DNA of 64,000 bases from Spirochaetales bacterium (GTDB lineage Bacteria; Spirochaetota; Spirochaetia; SZUA-6; RPPD01), in assembly GCA_016929065.1 (NCBI GenBank), contig JAFGJO010000065.1:21928-85927 (forward strand), written 5' to 3'. Made by a program: the position numbers and the translations under genes. Below the pieces are notes generated by a model that saw only the letters and a list, made by a program, of their open reading frames with translations, was not told where the DNA came from and did not search any database. Positions 53,571-62,500 of the stretch are shown piece by piece (position 1 is the stretch's first letter; every line of letters begins with the position of its first letter).

Positions 53571-54116
53571 TTATCTAAAGGTTTTTATTTTTGCAATTGT
53601 ATCGCGGGCCCAGTTGATATTCATCTCTGCATGCATAAAACCATAGCTCATGGTCATCTCTGCTGACAGTCTGATCCGTTTGTCCTTGATATGATCAAAA
53701 CCATTCTCTACTTCTTTATATTCGGATAATAATTGCTCCTGTTGATGAATATGGTTTTCAAGCTTCACAATAATTTCATTAAGTGCCAGCTTTGAAGAAA
53801 AAAACAGCTTCAACAGTATTTCAATTCTGTATGTTTCCGGATTCTCATTTTGTTTCAGCCAGGCAAGAAACTCCTTTGTCCCTTTTTGCGTGATCGTAAA
53901 AACATTTTTTGAGGGTCCTTTCTCTGAATCCACTTTCTGTCTGGTGACAAGTTCTGCTTTTTCCAGTTCTTTCAGCAGCGGATAGATGTGACCGTAATTC
54001 TCGCTCCAGAAAAACCTGAGGCTGTTATCCGTCCATTTTTTAATATCATACCCCGAAAGGGGTACAAAATTGAGTAATCCGAGAAGTGCATATTTGCTTT
54101 TGTTTTCTTTTGCCAT
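53571..54116 (-). CDS. PadR-family transcriptional regulator
   Basis: A 181-residue regulator. The winged helix is KYALLGLLNFVPLSGYDIKKW (split here at the recognition turn), GHIYPLLKELEKAELVTRQ and VFTITQKGTKEFLAWL; the C-terminal helical domain for dimerisation follows (residues about 95-181, like Vir family PadR). The PadR type usually represses an adjacent gene and its own promoter. The same 12-mer lies upstream of this gene and of the flavodoxin gene, so autoregulation plus control of the flavoprotein is inferred. Confidence 0.88.
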   Translation of the reverse strand: MAKENKSKYALLGLLNFVPLSGYDIKKWTDNSLRFFWSENYGHIYPLLKELEKAELVTRQKVDSEKGPSKNVFTITQKGTKEFLAWLKQNENPETYRIEILLKLFFSSKLALNEIIVKLENHIHQQEQLLSEYKEVENGFDHIKDKRIRLSAEMTMSYGFMHAEMNINWARDTIAKIKTFR

Positions 54117-54139
54117 GGTGCAATGTTACTCTATCATAG

Positions 54140-54151
54140 TGATATAGTCAA
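54140..54151 (-). promoter_or_regulatory. Candidate PadR operator before padR
   Basis: TGATATAGTCAA, 24 bases upstream of the padR start codon, within CTATCATAGTGATATAG. The longer TAGTGATATA word also recurs at the downstream site. Confidence 0.55.
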
Positions 54152-54169
54152 CCATAATGAATACATATC

Positions 54170-54195
54170 CCGCGAAGGCCGCAAAGGGAAGAGCG
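54170..54195 (+). repeat. Dispersed CGCGAAGG/CGCAAAGG-type repeat
   Basis: CCGCGAAGGCCGCAAAGGG. Same low-complexity class as 34892 and 50810, in the divergent gap between padR and the VanZ-like gene. Confidence 0.45.
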
Positions 54196-54418
54196 GCTCT
54201 GCTATTTCTATGATGCTCTCGGAAAATACTGGAGGCAGCACCCTTAGATATTTTATTTCTCATCAGGAAAAACACACTCGGGAATACATTCAACACTCTT
54301 TCAACACCTTCGCGGGCTCTGTGAGCTATGCGCGAACTTTAAAAACAATACGTCCCCTCTTTGTTTTATCAAAACTTCATCCCTTGACGCAATGCCGCAA
54401 ATTCAGCTACAACAGCTC

Positions 54419-54796
54419 ATGTTTGTAAAAAAAACTGTTTCATATATTCTCTTCCCCATCTGCACAGTCATCATTACTGCTCTTTCGCTGTATCCCGGGT
54501 TGCCGGAACCTCCGGTCGACTGGGATTTCTTTGATAAAATTGAACATACTGCTGCTTATTTGGTACTCGCGGCAGCAGGTATTCTGTTTTTTAAAAAAAT
54601 TTTTCAAAAACCGGCTATATACTTTCCTGTAAATGCGGTGATATGCATGTTACTCGGCGGGATTATCGAATTAATTCAGCCCTTGACCGGCAGGCATGCG
54701 GATATCCTTGATTTTCTCATGAATACGGCAGGGGTAATCATTGTGATCCTTGCCGGAATTATCGCCCGGCTGATAATAAAAAATCCGGCCAGGTAA
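54419..54796 (+). CDS. VanZ-like membrane protein
   Basis: A 125-residue protein with three or four helices. The VanZ signature is DKIEHTAAYLVLAAAG near the first third, with GGIIELIQPLTGRHADILDFLMNTAG at the end, both typical of the small VanZ-like family. The family is linked to teicoplanin resistance only in enterococci; elsewhere the role is unknown. An ATG at 54392 adds nine residues, and neither start has a good ribosome site. Confidence 0.82.
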   Translation: MFVKKTVSYILFPICTVIITALSLYPGLPEPPVDWDFFDKIEHTAAYLVLAAAGILFFKKIFQKPAIYFPVNAVICMLLGGIIELIQPLTGRHADILDFLMNTAGVIIVILAGIIARLIIKNPAR

Positions 54797-54815
54797 CATA
54801 TCCAACCGGATTTTC
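54776..54815. terminator. Bidirectional terminator between VanZ-like gene and rubrerythrin
   Basis: AAAATCCGG (54780-54788) pairs with CCGGATTTT (54806-54814); A and T tracts on both sides let it work on either strand. Confidence 0.75.
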
Positions 54816-54836
54816 ACATCCAATGCCAATGGCAAA

Positions 54837-55358
54837 TTAAAATTCAAGATTTGCCGGCTCGTAATGTTCCCTACCATGTTTGCAGCAGGGACATTTCTCC
54901 GGCGGCTCGGTGCCTTCATGAATATACCCGCAGACATCACATTTCCATTTAATTGATTTCTCACGCTTCCAGACGGTTCCGTCTTTTACCATTTCAAGAA
55001 GTTTTTTATAGCGGTCCCGGTGTTTGGCTTCCACTTTTGCTATTTGGCGGAAAAGATTTGCCGCAGCTGTTTCACCTTCAGCATCTGCCTCTTTTGCAAA
55101 ATCAGGATACATGGAAGAAGTCTCGTAATCTTCACCTTCGATTGCCTCCTGCAGATTTCCGATAGTATCTTTAATTCCTTCCAAAAGAATGAAATGGTCT
55201 TTTGCATGCCGCATTTCATTGAACGCTGTTTCCTCGAATATTTTGGCGATATAGTGATACCCCTCTTTGCGCGCAACATTCGCAAAGTATGTGTATTTGT
55301 TTCTGGCCATGGACTCACCGGCAAACGCAGCTTCCAGATTTTCTTTTGTCTTACTCAT
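54837..55358 (-). CDS. rbr: Rubrerythrin
   Basis: A 173-residue diiron peroxidase. The ferritin-like domain (residues 1-135) has the metal ligands in AGESMARNKY, EETAFNEMRHAKDH and EGETAAANLF plus VEAKHRDRY. The C-terminal rubredoxin domain has CDVCGY and CPCCK. It reduces hydrogen peroxide in anaerobes. The ATG at 55358 has GGAGG; the longer frame reaching 55676 is not supported. perR lies directly upstream, a common oxidative-stress pair. Confidence 0.95.
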   Translation of the reverse strand: MSKTKENLEAAFAGESMARNKYTYFANVARKEGYHYIAKIFEETAFNEMRHAKDHFILLEGIKDTIGNLQEAIEGEDYETSSMYPDFAKEADAEGETAAANLFRQIAKVEAKHRDRYKKLLEMVKDGTVWKREKSIKWKCDVCGYIHEGTEPPEKCPCCKHGREHYEPANLEF

Positions 55359-55380
55359 GGTAAAACCTCCTTGTGATAAA

Positions 55381-55812
55381 CTATTTATTGCAATCCGGAC
55401 AGAGCCCGGACAACCGAACTGATTTGTTTTCAACAGTGAAACCTTTTTTAAATACAGACGGGAGCTGCAAATTATCAAATTCAGTACATGCAAAATCAAC
55501 AATTTTCCCGCAATTATTACAGATAAAGTGGTGATGCACCGTTCTCTTCGGATCAAAACGGCGTGCCTCGCCCATTCCATCAAGCACGGTGCACAATCCG
55601 GCTTCAGAAAAAGAAAGCAGTGTCCTGTACACCGTATCCACAGAGACCGCCGGAAGTTCCTTTTTAACCGCCTCATGTATCATGTGGACAGTCGGATGAT
55701 CGGCGTGGTTCATCAGTTCCTTCAGGATGATCAGCCGCTGGGTTGTGATCTTTAAACCGCACTGCCTGAGCTGTTCCCGTTCGTGATGAAATGCCCTCTC
55801 TATCAATTGCAT
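55381..55812 (-). CDS. perR: Fur-family peroxide regulator (PerR-like)
   Basis: A 143-residue Fur-family repressor. The winged helix is ITTQRLIILKELMNHADHPTV with SVDTVYRTLLSFSEAG, and the metal-binding half has HHHFICNNCGKIVDF with a second CPDC near the end, the structural zinc (CxxC twice). PerR is preferred over Fur because rubrerythrin follows immediately and the protein lacks extra iron-sensing histidines that I can see. The ATG lacks a clear ribosome site. An imperfect palindrome rich in AATTATT at 55813-55837 overlaps the start region and may be its own operator. Confidence 0.85.
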   Translation of the reverse strand: MQLIERAFHHEREQLRQCGLKITTQRLIILKELMNHADHPTVHMIHEAVKKELPAVSVDTVYRTLLSFSEAGLCTVLDGMGEARRFDPKRTVHHHFICNNCGKIVDFACTEFDNLQLPSVFKKGFTVENKSVRLSGLCPDCNK

Positions 55813-55837
55813 AGAATTATTAAATAGGAATTATTCT
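55813..55837 (-). promoter_or_regulatory. Possible PerR box
   Basis: AGAATTATT-N7-AATTATTCT, an imperfect dyad just before the perR start codon, resembling the AT-rich 7-1-7 PerR/Fur-type operator. Confidence 0.45.
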
Positions 55838-55990
55838 TATTTGTCAAGAATGTACCGACCAGGCCGATCCGTCCCGCCCTGCCGTGACAATTACCCGTGC
55901 TATGGAATTACATAGAATAGTAGTCTATAATTACCATATGATTATTGCACCGGTATTTATTTTTTACACTGTTTGAGGAGAAAACCAATT

Positions 55991-56770
55991 ATGTTTTCAA
56001 ACCGTTTCGTACCATGGCTCGTCATTCTTTGCTGCATTGTTTGTCCACAAATAATTGCCCAACCGGCGGACAGTGAACGTGTGGTAAAAACAGGAGAATA
56101 TCTGGATGAGATCCAGTCCGCATCCCGCATTGAAAGACTGTTAATGGTCCCGACATACATTTCCATCGGGGCAATAACAATGTACCTGTCCATGAATACT
56201 TTTATAGAGCAAATGGATTCTCATAATGATCCACTGGGCTGTCTTTTAATTGACTTCCCCCAGATTATCTTCGGCGGATTTATCTCCGCCACGATCAGTT
56301 CGGTGTTTCTGATTCCCGGTATTCTCATCGCACTTTTCCCGCCCGACAGCGAGACCCTCCCGGACCTGTACCGGAACATGAAGGAGTATTCAGAAGAAGA
56401 CCTGTATACAAAAGCCGCGGCAGGCGAGGAATTTCTTGTTCGAATTTCGAGTACCGAAAAAACCGGGAGAATTTTCAAGGCAATCGGTTTTCTTGCGTTC
56501 GGAGCAGCAGGAATAACTGTATTTGCCTTTTCCGATACCCTGTTTCCTGAAAATACTGATGCCATCCGGTACTGGTCGCTGTCTGTCGGTATATTGTTTT
56601 CGGTGATTAGTCTAAGCAATATTTTCATCGAAAGCGCCGGCGAACGGTCATGGAAGGAATACCTGGAATGGAAGGCCGGCCGTACCGGTTCTGATGAGAT
56701 TTCGCATGTTTCCGGTATCCCGCGTTTTTTTATTTCACCGGTATCGGCCGGCGTGGTAATACGGCTTTAA
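55991..56770 (+). CDS. Multi-helix membrane protein, unknown
   Basis: A 259-residue protein with a signal peptide (ending IIAQP) and four further hydrophobic segments (about residues 55-75, 85-110, 160-185 and 195-215). Between them lies a charged region (LPDLYRNMKEYSEEDLYTKAAAG). No family recognised. A TGAGGAG site lies 12 bases before the ATG at 55991, so the spacing is wide. It is divergent from perR. Confidence 0.6.
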   Translation: MFSNRFVPWLVILCCIVCPQIIAQPADSERVVKTGEYLDEIQSASRIERLLMVPTYISIGAITMYLSMNTFIEQMDSHNDPLGCLLIDFPQIIFGGFISATISSVFLIPGILIALFPPDSETLPDLYRNMKEYSEEDLYTKAAAGEEFLVRISSTEKTGRIFKAIGFLAFGAAGITVFAFSDTLFPENTDAIRYWSLSVGILFSVISLSNIFIESAGERSWKEYLEWKAGRTGSDEISHVSGIPRFFISPVSAGVVIRL

Positions 56771-56830
56771 ACCGTTATCCGGGGACAGTTCCATTTGTAT
56801 CGAGTGCATGGTACATTAATGAAATCAGGC

Positions 56831-57301
56831 TCAAAGCTCACCCATCTTTATTTTTACAACAGCCTTACGTACTGCCGCCGGTTCCGAGAACAGACACCCA
56901 GGCCGGTGAATGTCATTCGGAAAAAACACGGCATACATCCCCGGTTCAAGTATCAACGCTGTTTCATTTTTGACTGTTTTAAAAAACACAATATCTTTTT
57001 CAGCCAGGAGATCCTCGGCAACAGTGACATCTCCGCCGCGCACACCCCAACCGATCACTTCCTTCCCCGAGGCGATATACTGAATATCCAGGTACTTGTC
57101 GTGTGCCTCCGGCCGTTTTTCATTCGGCGATACCGTCGTATAATCCTGGACCAGAACAAACAGGTCATCACCGTCGATGTCATACCGCCCGGGCTCCATG
57201 CCTGCAATATCATTCTGTTCAAGATATTCCAGTCCCCGGACAATCGCCTGCGGCAATGCTTTTTTATCTGATTTACTATTTGCAAGACTTCCTGCGAACA
57301 T
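56831..57301 (-). CDS. YhcH/YjgK/YiaL-family protein
   Basis: A 156-residue member of the DUF386/YhcH-YiaL family (EbgC-like cupin-type barrel), which includes an accessory subunit of a beta-galactosidase and sialic-acid operon proteins. Core motifs are EAHDKYLDIQYIASG, then MYAVFFPNDIHRPG with the metal-binding His. It probably handles a sugar aldehyde or anomer, but the reaction is not settled. The ATG at 57301 has AAAGGAG. Confidence 0.85.
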   Translation of the reverse strand: MFAGSLANSKSDKKALPQAIVRGLEYLEQNDIAGMEPGRYDIDGDDLFVLVQDYTTVSPNEKRPEAHDKYLDIQYIASGKEVIGWGVRGGDVTVAEDLLAEKDIVFFKTVKNETALILEPGMYAVFFPNDIHRPGCLFSEPAAVRKAVVKIKMGEL

Positions 57302-57383
57302 TTTTTCTCCTTTATCCATTCAGACTGATAATTGATTTATAATAAAATCAATAATAACATGAAAAGCAAAAGATGTTAATTCT

Positions 57384-57555
57384 TTAAGTACAAAATCCCA
57401 TTTTCTCATTCTGTTGATCCTGTCTTTTCTTTTTACGTTGATATTGCAGATTCACTATCCGCATAAATAACAACAGAGGAATCGGGATATTCCAGACAGG
57501 ATTAACATGATCGGCATAATCGTGTTTTTTCCTCGTCCCCTGCGGCTGTACTCTC
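57384..57555. repeat. Degenerate repeats upstream of the YhcH-like gene
   Basis: TGATCCTGTC near 57416 and the related inverted GACAGGATTAACATGATC near 57495 are short copies of a common dispersed bacterial word. No gene is seen in this gap. Confidence 0.4.
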
Positions 57556-58644
57556 TTATTCACCCCTGCTTCGTGACAATTGGGCAATCGTCCGCACAAG
57601 GTGTTCGACTTCCTTGCGCGGCTCGGCTTCGCGGTTGAGCACCCGGTAAATGCTTTCGGAAATAGGCAGCCGCAATTTATGTTTTTCAGCAAGCTGGTGC
57701 ATGTATTTTGCCGCGAACGCGCCTTCGGGTAAATAGCCGATTTTGCCAATATGTCCGGTCAGGTCATCAATATTTTTGAAACCCGCGATTATTTTTTTCT
57801 GGATTATTTCACGGCCAAAACGACGGTTTCTGCCGTAGGGACTGCGGCAGGTCACGTCAAGATCGCCGACACCCGCTATTGAGGTAAACGTCTCGGGATA
57901 CGCCGACCCCATGGCAATTCCCACCCTCTGGATTTCGTTTAACCCGGCGGCCAGAATCAGCGACTCGGCATTATTGCCGAACACAGTCTGTTCTTCTTTA
58001 AGGGCGTCCGCCATGCCGAACCCAATGGCGATGACATTCTTCAATGCTGCGCAGACTTGTACGCCGGTCACATCGAGCGTGGGAAAGACCAGCAGATTTT
58101 TTCCCGAGAGCAAGTGACGGAAAAAGATCGACTCCTTGCCGTTTAATGACGCGCTCATCAGGCCGGTAAGTTTTCCGCGGACGATTTCCTCGGCGTGCGA
58201 GGGGCCCGAAAGATACACAAGATTTCCCTTGTAGGAACCGGGCAGATACTGCTCCATGGCATCGACAATCAACATAATGCCCTTCGGCGTTTCGACAAAC
58301 CCTTTTGTGAGAATTCCTATTTTTGCGATTCCCTCACGGATATTCTCAAGGTGCAGGATCTGTTTGAGGATACCCAGTACGAACGCCGAGGGAATCGCAA
58401 ACAGGATCACCTCCGCATCACAGGTTATTTCTTCTATATTTACAGAGGCAGTAATGGAAGGTTTCAAGGCGGAACCGGGAAGAAACTTTTCATTGCGGTG
58501 GCTTGTATTGATATCAGATGCAACGTCAGGTTCAAAACACCATATTTTGACTGCATACTGCTTGTCTGCCAGGATCTGGGCAATCGCGGTTCCCATTCCT
58601 CCACCGCCCAGAATTGCTATTTTTTTCTGCCAAACCATTGCCAT
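57556..58644 (-). CDS. gpsA: Glycerol-3-phosphate dehydrogenase [NAD(P)+]
   Basis: A 362-residue cytoplasmic enzyme reducing dihydroxyacetone phosphate to sn-glycerol-3-phosphate for phospholipids. NAD-binding IAILGGGGMGTAIAQILA, the LSGPSHAEEI substrate loop, catalytic Lys in VCAALKNVIAIGFGMADAL, and the GDLDVTCRSPYGRNRRFG phosphate site are all present. The C-terminal helix ends in RSRGE. GGAGG precedes the ATG, though with a nine-base spacing. It is a stand-alone gene. Confidence 0.95.
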   Translation of the reverse strand: MAMVWQKKIAILGGGGMGTAIAQILADKQYAVKIWCFEPDVASDINTSHRNEKFLPGSALKPSITASVNIEEITCDAEVILFAIPSAFVLGILKQILHLENIREGIAKIGILTKGFVETPKGIMLIVDAMEQYLPGSYKGNLVYLSGPSHAEEIVRGKLTGLMSASLNGKESIFFRHLLSGKNLLVFPTLDVTGVQVCAALKNVIAIGFGMADALKEEQTVFGNNAESLILAAGLNEIQRVGIAMGSAYPETFTSIAGVGDLDVTCRSPYGRNRRFGREIIQKKIIAGFKNIDDLTGHIGKIGYLPEGAFAAKYMHQLAEKHKLRLPISESIYRVLNREAEPRKEVEHLVRTIAQLSRSRGE

Positions 58645-58826
58645 TATTCAGCCTCCCGTTATTCAGTATTTTCAAGAACCCATCATATCCAAATTCCCGC
58701 AAATAGTCCTGCTTTTTTTATGTTAAATTTCCTTGAATTGGTACGCATTATTTTTTAATGTTTAGGATAAGAGAAAAAACTTGTTTGGGTATAATACTCC
58801 AGACGCAAAATGTAAAGGAGAACAGC

Positions 58827-59312
58827 ATGGACATTTTCAATTATGCACTGCAATTTGAACAGGACGGTGAAGTTTTTTACCGTGAGAGCGCGGAAAAATT
58901 AACTGACAGCTCCCTTAAAAAAATCCTTTTATTTCTTTCGAAAGAAGAACAAAAACATTTTCAGATGATAAAAAACCTGAAAGACTCTTCTCTGGAACGC
59001 CCGAAAAGTATTTTTATATCAGATGTCCAGAATGTATTCACACAGATGAAATCCGGGGGGGTCACCTTTTCTGATGATAAAAGCACAGTTGTCGATATCC
59101 TCGAAACTGGCCTGGTCGCAGAACAGGACAGCATTAATTATTATGAATCCAAAAAAAACGAAATTGACGATGAAAAAGCAAAAACGCTTCTTGGCATTTT
59201 ACGAAAACAGGAAGATGCACATTACTCGTTATTGAGCTCAATTCTTGAATACTATGAACGCCCCGACCTGTGGCTTGAAAATGCAGAGTTCAACCATATT
59301 GATGATTACTGA
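58827..59312 (+). CDS. Ferritin-like/rubrerythrin-type diiron protein
   Basis: A 161-residue all-helical protein without a rubredoxin domain. The ExxH ligands are EEQKHFQMI and EDAHYSLL; the first helices give FEQDGEVFYRE and VAEQDSINYYE, a typical two-ExxH diiron set. Such proteins bind iron or reduce peroxides. The ATG at 58827 has AAAGGAG four bases upstream; the frame open before it lacks a site. Confidence 0.85.
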   Translation: MDIFNYALQFEQDGEVFYRESAEKLTDSSLKKILLFLSKEEQKHFQMIKNLKDSSLERPKSIFISDVQNVFTQMKSGGVTFSDDKSTVVDILETGLVAEQDSINYYESKKNEIDDEKAKTLLGILRKQEDAHYSLLSSILEYYERPDLWLENAEFNHIDDY

Positions 59313-59344
59313 TAAATTATACCTGATTTCACTGACTATAAAAA

Positions 59345-59356
59345 GGAAAGCTTTCC
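59345..59356. repeat. Perfect 12-bp palindrome
   Basis: GGAAAGCTTTCC in the gap between the ferritin-like gene and the giant OmpA protein. Confidence 0.8.
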
Positions 59357-59520
59357 TTCATAATTGATATTTTTATAAAAAAGAAGTAAATTCCCCTATA
59401 GCATGTGTAATAGTCAAATGAAAAAAACAACGCTGTGTCCGGCGTTCTGCTGCACCCGTTCTATTTTCCCGTTCAGTCACCATAATCACGAATTTTAAAT
59501 TTCATCAACCGGAGAAGAAA

Positions 59521-62500
59521 ATGAAAAAAACCAAAGCCGTCATCATGTCTGTATTGTTCCTGATCGCAGTATTCCCGCTCGGAGCCCAGCATGTCGAGGA
59601 ATTGTACTCGCCGTTTTTTTTCAGCCTCGGGCCGCAGACCGCGGTCAGTGAAGCTCCTGCTTCGGATATGTTCAATCCGGCTTCTTCTGCTCTGGAACAG
59701 CGCATCAGGCTGAATCTCGGATATATGGGAATTATAGGTTCGGAGACCGATCCCGGCTGGGGCAATGCACTCACCGCCGGGGTGAGTATCCCGACCAATG
59801 CCGGAGTTGTATCAATAAACGGCAATTTCATTTCTTCCACATTGAACACCGTCAACATCGGTACATACGGGAGCATGCATGCCACCTTTTCAAAAGACCT
59901 GTTTCCCAATCTGCTTGTGGGTATCGGGATAAACGGCGCGATCGGAGACCAGGCCGGCACCTTCGACTGGGGACTCGGCGGTGATATCGGATTCATTCAT
60001 AATGCGGGCACACTCCTGGGTCTCCAGGATTTTTCGTGGGGCATTGCGATGCGCACCATGGGCAAGGCGTACCTGCCCGCCGTTAACGCAGGTAATTTTC
60101 CGCAGGCATTCACCCCTGCACTCGGACTGTCATTCAAGGCCTACAAATCCGATCCTATCTCCATCGGGTTTATGGCAGACATTTCTGCCCCGGGCGTTCA
60201 AAACATGCTGTTATTCACTGCTCTGGAAATTGATATCCTTCACACCGCATTGGTGAGAGCGTCATTTCAGACCGATTACCGGAGCCTGTTCGATACTCCG
60301 ACAGACCGTTTTCCATTTGCGTTTGGTTTTTCCCTGAAGTTCCAGCTGGACCTTGAGGGGAACGGCGGATTTTTACAGGAGCAAGGCTGGAGCAAAAGCG
60401 ATTTCAAGACAAACCTCGCATTCGCACCCTTCTCTGACGGCGTCATGGCCGGCGGCGCCGAGATTAATATTGCATTGGGCATGAAAGACGACAAGCCGCC
60501 GAAGGTAAAGGTGAATCCGGTTACCCCCGAAGCGTCCTCCCGAATTCCTGATGATGACCCTGACAAAAGCACGCTGTATGTTTCTCCGAACCTTGACGGC
60601 ATCCAGGACAATCTGGAACTGCCGGTTAGTATCGAAGATGAACGGTTTGTCAAAGGGTACAAGCTGGTGATTTCTGATGAAAAAAGCAACATCGTCCGCA
60701 CGATCGGGAACAAGGAAGAACGGCCCGAAAACCTGGAACTGGATAATGTCGTGAACCGCATTTTGTATGTGAAAAGCGGCGTGGCCATACCGGAAAAACT
60801 GGTCTGGGACGGGAAAAATGAAGCCGGCGAAATTGTCGGGGACGGCCTATTTGCCTGGCATATCGAGGCATGGGACGATAACGGCAATACCATTGAAACA
60901 CCAAAAAAGAAAGTGATTGTCGACAAAACCGCCCCGCAGACAGAACCAAAGGCAAGCTACCTTGTCTTCTCGCCAAATGGCGATGGGAACAAAGATTCTT
61001 TGCCGATAAAACTTTCCGGCTCAAAAGAAGACCACTGGGCCGGCGTTGTCACTGATGCACGGGGCACGGTGGTTAAAACCTATGAATGGAAAAACGCCGC
61101 TCCGGCAGACCTGGCCTGGGACGGTACAAACGAAGAAGGAATGCTTGTCCCCGACGGTGTATACAGTTTTGCGGTAAGCAGCACCGACCGGGCAGGCAAT
61201 AAAACCGGGCAAAAGGTCGACAACATAATTATTAATACCGTTGCCACACCCATCAATATGACCGTTGACACGGCGTATTTTTCACCCAACAACGACAGGA
61301 TAAAAGATGTGGTCAATTTCTCGCTTTCTATCGGCGTGACTTCAGGAATCGAAAAATGGAGTCTTGTGCTTTCCGACAAATCGGGCAAGAAAGTCCGGAC
61401 ATTCTCCGGTGCAGATACAATTGCAACATCATTCGTTTTTGACGGCAAAAACGACACCGGCACCCTTCTTGATGAAGGCACCTACAATGCAAAACTCGAT
61501 GTTCTGTATATAAACGGCAACAATCCAAAAATTGAGGCACCGAATATCATCCTTGACCTGACTCCGCCGAGTGTCAAACTCACCGCGGACAATGACGTCT
61601 TCTCACCGAATAATGACGGAAAAAAAGACTTTGTCACTGTCTCGGCCGCTGCATCCGAAGAGGACATATGGTCAGGAACAATCATCAATACAAAATCCGG
61701 AGATGCAGTCAAAACATACCTTTGGAAAGGCAAGCCGGAATCGAAAATCATCTGGGGCGGCAAGGGTGATGAAGGATCTCTCCTTGAGGACGGCGAATAC
61801 TCCATGACCGTAACATCAACCGACCGCGCGGGGAACACGTTCGTTACTCCCGCCCTCAAGCTTTCAATCAACACCGAGGAAACTCCGGTATTGTTCAGTG
61901 CAAGCCAGGAAGCATTCTCCCCCAACGGGGACCGGGTAAAAGACACTATTACCTTTGCCCCGCAGCTGAAAGTAACTGACGGCATTGACTCATACACAAT
62001 GACAATAAAAACAGAAGCAGGGAAAACCGTCAAAACGTATACTGGTAAAAAAACCGCCCCGGCAAATACAATATGGAACGGCAAACAGGATAACGGAACA
62101 GCGGCCCCGGACGGAGCATACACCGCCGAACTGAATCTGCTTTATATAAACGGAAATAACCCTGTTGCAAAAACCACCGGGTTTATTATTGATACTGTTG
62201 CACCGACAGTCGCTGCAAGCAGCGAATACACACTTTTCTCTCCTGACGATGACACGCTCAAGGATACCATTGCCATAGCACAAAAAACTTCAAATGAGAC
62301 GCTTTGGGAAGCCCGTATTGTCAACAAGGCCGGTAAAATTGTAAAAAGCTTTTTCTGGAAGGGACAGGCCCAAAACATCACCTGGGATGGAAAAGACGAC
62401 AATGGCAACAGGCTTCCGAACGGCACCTATGTCTATACGATTTCATCGACCGACCTGGCAGGCAACTCTGCCGAGGATACAGTAGCAGGCATCGAGATTG

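Noticed and set aside
54837..55676. Longer rubrerythrin reading frame
   Set aside because: The extra 106 residues lie antisense to nothing useful but overlap perR; the ATG at 55358 with GGAGG is clear.
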